The notes below the pieces were generated by a model. It did no database searches. It saw nothing but the letters and a program-made list of their open reading frames with translations, and was not told where the DNA came from. The position numbers were made by a program, and so were the translations under genes. From Paludibacter sp. UBA6032 (GTDB taxonomy: Bacteria > Bacteroidota > Bacteroidia > Bacteroidales > Paludibacteraceae): a stretch of 24,225 nucleotides of DNA. How positions within the stretch are numbered: the first letter of the stretch is position 1; every line of letters starts with the position of its first letter. This document shows positions 20,957 through 24,225 of the stretch, in pieces. The stretch lies in the NCBI GenBank assembly GCA_002427885.1, contig DIZI01000028.1, forward strand, positions 1 to 24,225, in the 5' to 3' direction.

Positions 20957-21388
20957 TTACATTCTCTCCATATACCAGTTCAACTCTTTTTCCATCTTTT
21001 TATACTTAAAAATGGTGGTAATAATTTTTTGCAGCCGCAGGAAAGCAGTTTCACTTTTCACTACATAATCGAAAGCGCGGTGATGCATACAGTCAATGGC
21101 CACATCAATTTTATCTTGCGACGAGAGTATAACCACTGGTATATCGGGATTAACCGCTTTGATTTTATCCAGGGTTTTAATTCCGTCCATTGCTGTTTTA
21201 TCAATACCATCCAGAAAATAGTCCAACACAATTACATCCGGATTATTCGATAAATGATCCAGACACAACTCGCCTGTGGTATATGTTTCTATTGTAAAAT
21301 CTGCGCTTTGTAAAAAGTCAATTTCCAATGATTTCAGAAATATTACATCATCATCCACCAGAAAAATTTTTATCTTATCTTTAGTCAT
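20957..21388 (-). CDS. Single-domain response regulator (receiver only)
   Basis: The 143-aa product is one CheY-like receiver domain with no output domain. It has the acidic pocket DDD (residues 12-14), phospho-acceptor Asp56 in VIVLDYFLDG, the conserved Ser90 in VVILSSQD and Lys111 in YVVKSE. A short helical tail (KYKKMEKELNWYMERM) follows. Its ATG overlaps the stop of the kinase gene upstream by 4 bp (ATGA, 21385-21388), so translation is coupled and the kinase is its obvious phosphodonor. With no DNA-binding domain it probably acts by protein contact or as a phosphate carrier or sink in a phosphorelay with the kinase HPt domain. A terminator follows. Confidence 0.9.
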   Translation of the reverse strand: MTKDKIKIFLVDDDVIFLKSLEIDFLQSADFTIETYTTGELCLDHLSNNPDVIVLDYFLDGIDKTAMDGIKTLDKIKAVNPDIPVVILSSQDKIDVAIDCMHHRAFDYVVKSETAFLRLQKIITTIFKYKKMEKELNWYMERM

Positions 21389-24225
21389 TGGATCTCGTTT
21401 TTTATCTTATTAAATTCTATTTCTAACTCTTCGCATGCCTGATTACATACATTCCCCAGTTGAAAAACCATATCTTGCATTAAATCTAATTGTTGTAAGG
21501 TAGAGGCGTATTCCTGAATTTTCTTCGCTATATTCTCGAAATCGGTGCTTATTCCCATGATGGCAAACGACGGAATCATTTTATGCACCGCGGCATGTAA
21601 CGTACCCCAGTCTTTATCGGCTAACCCTTTATTCATAGCAGTTATTAACCGGGGGGTCTGTTCCAGATAAAGCGAAATCATTTCCATCATTAGCTGAGGA
21701 TTTGATTTGGTTCGGGTATTCAGGTATTGTAAATCGATGCATCTGATTCTTTTGTTATCAACAATTTCAATCGATTCGGATTCTAATTCAGAGCTTGTAT
21801 TCATAATATGTGAAGGTTTTTTTACCAGACCAACAATTTTACTAAATAATAACCGTTCATCCACCGGTTTTGCAATGTAATCGTTCATACCTACTTTTTT
21901 ACATTTTGCCAAATCGACGGTCGTTACATCGGCGGTTAAAGCAATAATTGGTATGTTGGAATGCATCGTGTTACGAATATAATCGGTAGCTTCAAACCCA
22001 TTCATTTCCGGCATTTGTAAGTCCATAAGAATAACATCAAACGATTTTGCCTGCAATTTTTCAATGGCAATCTTACCGTTGGAAGCTATATCCCGTTCGA
22101 ACCCAAAATCATCAAGCAAGGTTTTCATCAATAATTGATTCAGCGGAATATCTTCCACTACCAACACTTTAATGTTTTTCATATCTGTATCCAGTTCCTC
22201 TATTTCTGTTTCTATTGCAGCTTCAGCGTCCGTTTTCTTAAAACTCAATGTAAAACTGAAGGTAGAACCTTCATCCAGTTTACTTACAACTTTTATATTG
22301 CCGCCCTGTGGCTCGACCAATTGTTTCACAATGGCCAGACCCAACCCGGTGCCTCCATACAAACGTGATGTGCCACTGGATGCCTGTTGGAAATTATCAA
22401 ATATACTATCCATATTACTTGTCGGTATGCCAATGCCTGTATCGGTTACTGAAAACTCTATACTTACTTTCTCGTCATCTTCGGCTACTAAGCGGACACT
22501 AACGGTAATTTTACCTTTTGAAGTAAACTTCACCGCGTTGCTTACCAGATTCAGAATAACCTGATGCAACCGCACAGGATCACCCAATAAAACTTCCGGA
22601 ATTTTATTGTCGTATTCTTTAATCAACAACAGGTTTTTTTCCCATATTTTGGATTCAAATAAATGCAACATGGCGGAAATGGATACCGACAATTTAAACG
22701 GAACCTGCTCAAAAACCATTTTTCCGGCATCTACTTTTGCTAAATCGAGAATATCGTTAATAAGTACAATCAGGGCATCTCCACTGAGTTTTATGGCAGT
22801 TAAATACTCCTTTTGTTTGGCAGTCATATCCGTTTTCGTCAGCACTTTTGTGAATCCGATAATGGCATTCATTGGTGTGCGTATCTCGTGACTCATATTC
22901 GATAAAAACTGCTGTTTTGCCTTTACTGCATTTTCGGCTGTGAGTGTTGCACTTTCAGCTTTATTCTTTGCCTGTTCGGCAATTTCAGTTGCCATTTCGG
23001 CAAATACAATGGCTTCGTTCAATTGGGTTTCAATTCTTTTTCGCTCGGTAATATCTCGTGCCACAACCACTGCACCAATCACTGCTCCCTTTTCATCTTT
23101 ATACACCGAACCATTAAATAATACATCGGTTAGTTTACCATCCATAATTGTCAACGGGAAATCGGTTACAAAGCCTTTGGCAAATACTTTCTGATACACT
23201 TCACGTGCTTTTTGAGTGTCGGTGAAATAATTAAAGAAATCGCTTCCAATTAGCTGTTCACGGGAAACTCCGGTACTATTGATCGAAGCATGATTCATAT
23301 CGGTTATTTTTCCTTCGGGATTTATAGTGAAAAGAGGATCAAGACTGGCTTCAATCAAGCTTCTGGCATATTGCGAAACCAATTTCAGGGAATAACTTAA
23401 TTCTTCGAGTTCTTTATTGGCCGTTTCACGTTTTTCCTTTTCTTCATTCAGAAATAGAAGTTCTTTGTCGGCAATGATTAGCTCGGCAGCACGTTTTTCT
23501 TTTTCTTCGTTTTGAAATACAAGTTCTTTGTCGGCAATGATTAGCTCGGCAGCACGTTTTTCCTTTTCTTCGTTTTGAAATACAAGTTCTTTGTCAGCAA
23601 TGATTAGCTCGGCGGCACGCTTTTCTTTTTCTTCGTTTTGAAATAGAAGTTCTTTATCGGCAATTTTTAATTCAGCAGCACGTTTTTTCTTTTCACTTGT
23701 TTGATACACAAGTTCTTTATCCGCAATAACCAGCTCAGCTGCACGTTTTCCCTTCTCTTCATTTTGAAATACAAGTTCTTTGTCGGCAATGATTAGCTCG
23801 GCAGCACGCTTTTTCTTTTCACTTGTTTGATACACAAGTTCTTTATCCGCAATAACCAGCTCAGCTGCACGTTTTCCCTTCTCTTCATTTTGGAATAATA
23901 ATTCTTTATTCGCCAGAATTAATTCTGAGGCACGTTTTTCTTTCTCTTCATTTTGAAATATCAGCTCTCTGTTTGCAATGATTAACTCGGCGGCACGCTT
24001 TTCCTTTTCATCATTCTGAAAGGCAAGTTCTTTGTTGGCAATAATTAACTCGTCAGCACGCTTTTCTTTTTCATGATTCTGATAAACCAGCTCCTTGTTA
24101 GCAATGATCAGTTCAGCGGCACGCTTCTCCTTTTCATCATTCTGAAAGGCAAGTTCTTTGTTGGCAATAAATAACTCGTCGGCACGCTTTTCCTTTTCAT
24201 CATTCTGAAAAGCAAGTTCATTGTT
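21385..24225 (-). CDS. Hybrid sensor histidine kinase with coiled-coil repeats (N-terminus beyond the window)
   Basis: The frame is open from the right edge at 24225 to the stop at 21385, giving 946 visible residues. A GTG at 23835 is only a valine within a repeat and not the start. Order of domains: at least twelve 21-residue RAAELxIAxKELxFQNEEKEK coiled-coil repeats; a PAS domain (SLIEASLDPLFTINPEG to ARDITERKR); a second short coiled coil; HisKA with His at 22888-22890 (SNMSHEIRTPMNAI); HATPase with N (VSNAVKF), G1 (DTGIGIP) and G2 (GGTGLGLAI) boxes; a receiver with Asp at 22021-22023 (ILMDLQMPEMNG); and an HPt domain with His at 21583-21585 (AAVHKMIP). No membrane helix is visible, so it may be cytoplasmic unless the missing part supplies one. 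It would run a His-Asp-His-Asp phosphorelay to the adjacent response regulator. Confidence 0.92.
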   Translation of the reverse strand, partial: NNELAFQNDEKEKRADELFIANKELAFQNDEKEKRAAELIIANKELVYQNHEKEKRADELIIANKELAFQNDEKEKRAAELIIANRELIFQNEEKEKRASELILANKELLFQNEEKGKRAAELVIADKELVYQTSEKKKRAAELIIADKELVFQNEEKGKRAAELVIADKELVYQTSEKKKRAAELKIADKELLFQNEEKEKRAAELIIADKELVFQNEEKEKRAAELIIADKELVFQNEEKEKRAAELIIADKELLFLNEEKEKRETANKELEELSYSLKLVSQYARSLIEASLDPLFTINPEGKITDMNHASINSTGVSREQLIGSDFFNYFTDTQKAREVYQKVFAKGFVTDFPLTIMDGKLTDVLFNGSVYKDEKGAVIGAVVVARDITERKRIETQLNEAIVFAEMATEIAEQAKNKAESATLTAENAVKAKQQFLSNMSHEIRTPMNAIIGFTKVLTKTDMTAKQKEYLTAIKLSGDALIVLINDILDLAKVDAGKMVFEQVPFKLSVSISAMLHLFESKIWEKNLLLIKEYDNKIPEVLLGDPVRLHQVILNLVSNAVKFTSKGKITVSVRLVAEDDEKVSIEFSVTDTGIGIPTSNMDSIFDNFQQASSGTSRLYGGTGLGLAIVKQLVEPQGGNIKVVSKLDEGSTFSFTLSFKKTDAEAAIETEIEELDTDMKNIKVLVVEDIPLNQLLMKTLLDDFGFERDIASNGKIAIEKLQAKSFDVILMDLQMPEMNGFEATDYIRNTMHSNIPIIALTADVTTVDLAKCKKVGMNDYIAKPVDERLLFSKIVGLVKKPSHIMNTSSELESESIEIVDNKRIRCIDLQYLNTRTKSNPQLMMEMISLYLEQTPRLITAMNKGLADKDWGTLHAAVHKMIPSFAIMGISTDFENIAKKIQEYASTLQQLDLMQDMVFQLGNVCNQACEELEIEFNKIKNEIQ
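23431..24225 (-). repeat. 63-bp tandem repeats coding for the kinase coiled coil
   Basis: Twelve full 63-bp units and a partial one at the edge encode variants of RAAELIIADKELVFQNEEKEK. A 126-bp double unit (QTSEKKK type followed by NEEKGK type) is nearly identical at two places 126 bp apart (about 23693 and 23819), showing recent duplication. Copy number probably varies between strains. Confidence 0.92.

Noticed and set aside
23431..24225. Regular 63-bp repeats considered as a CRISPR or minisatellite
   Set aside because: The repeats stay in one open frame, have no variable spacers, and encode a known kind of coiled coil joined to a kinase.

Overview
This window is an AT-rich stretch of a Bacteroidota chromosome, most likely a free-living member of class Bacteroidia. 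The signs are type IX secretion (T9SS) type A C-terminal sorting domains on several proteins, Bacteroidota-type -7 boxes (TAnnTTTG), a TPR/membrane/HTH one-component regulator of the Bacteroidales kind, and a hybrid histidine kinase with RAAELxIAxKEL coiled-coil repeats. No rRNA, tRNA, CRISPR array or transposase was seen.

Bases 1-12741 form a minus-strand surface-protein block. It holds five genes with DUF3494 (ice-binding-protein-like) domains, six domains in all. They carry different surface addresses: a signal peptide and an Ig-like tail (cut by the left edge), T9SS sorting domains (1149-2759 and 3131-4108), and lipoprotein anchors (8892-10946, with four SbsA-like Ig domains, and 11291-12148). 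Among them lie a large DUF748/AsmA-like protein, an outer-membrane OmpA-family protein that follows the Ig/DUF3494 lipoprotein gene by 12 bp, and a 61-aa two-helix membrane protein. All seven transcription units have the same promoter layout: a -7 box, exactly 21 bp, an RTTAYATRATT-like element, and a second copy starting exactly 21 bp later, usually running into TTCACAC. This points to one activator-controlled regulon and is the strongest novel signal in the window.

At 13081-14679, on the plus strand and facing away from the block, is a membrane-tethered TPR/HTH regulator. It is a candidate controller, but this is inferred only from position. It is followed by a 412-bp spacer with three CTTGTCCAT repeats and then a 1003-aa T9SS cargo protein made of Ycf48/BNR-like and Ig-like repeats.

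Bases 18186-20330 look like a small integron-type cassette array with no integrase in view. Two single-gene units (a secreted TPR protein and a GNAT acetyltransferase) are bounded by three attC-like sites that share TAACACACGCCT and, in two sites, CGGTCGTTAG. The two ends of each unit are complementary to each other, as expected of cassettes that circularise. This area and the 689-bp non-coding stretch after it are rich in a TCCCGATAGCTATCGGGA palindrome family and in large hairpins.

Bases 20957-24225 (minus strand) encode a hybrid sensor kinase (coiled-coil repeats, PAS, HisKA, HATPase, REC, HPt; N-terminus beyond the right edge) and a single-domain response regulator overlapping it by 4 bp. 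A hairpin terminator follows.
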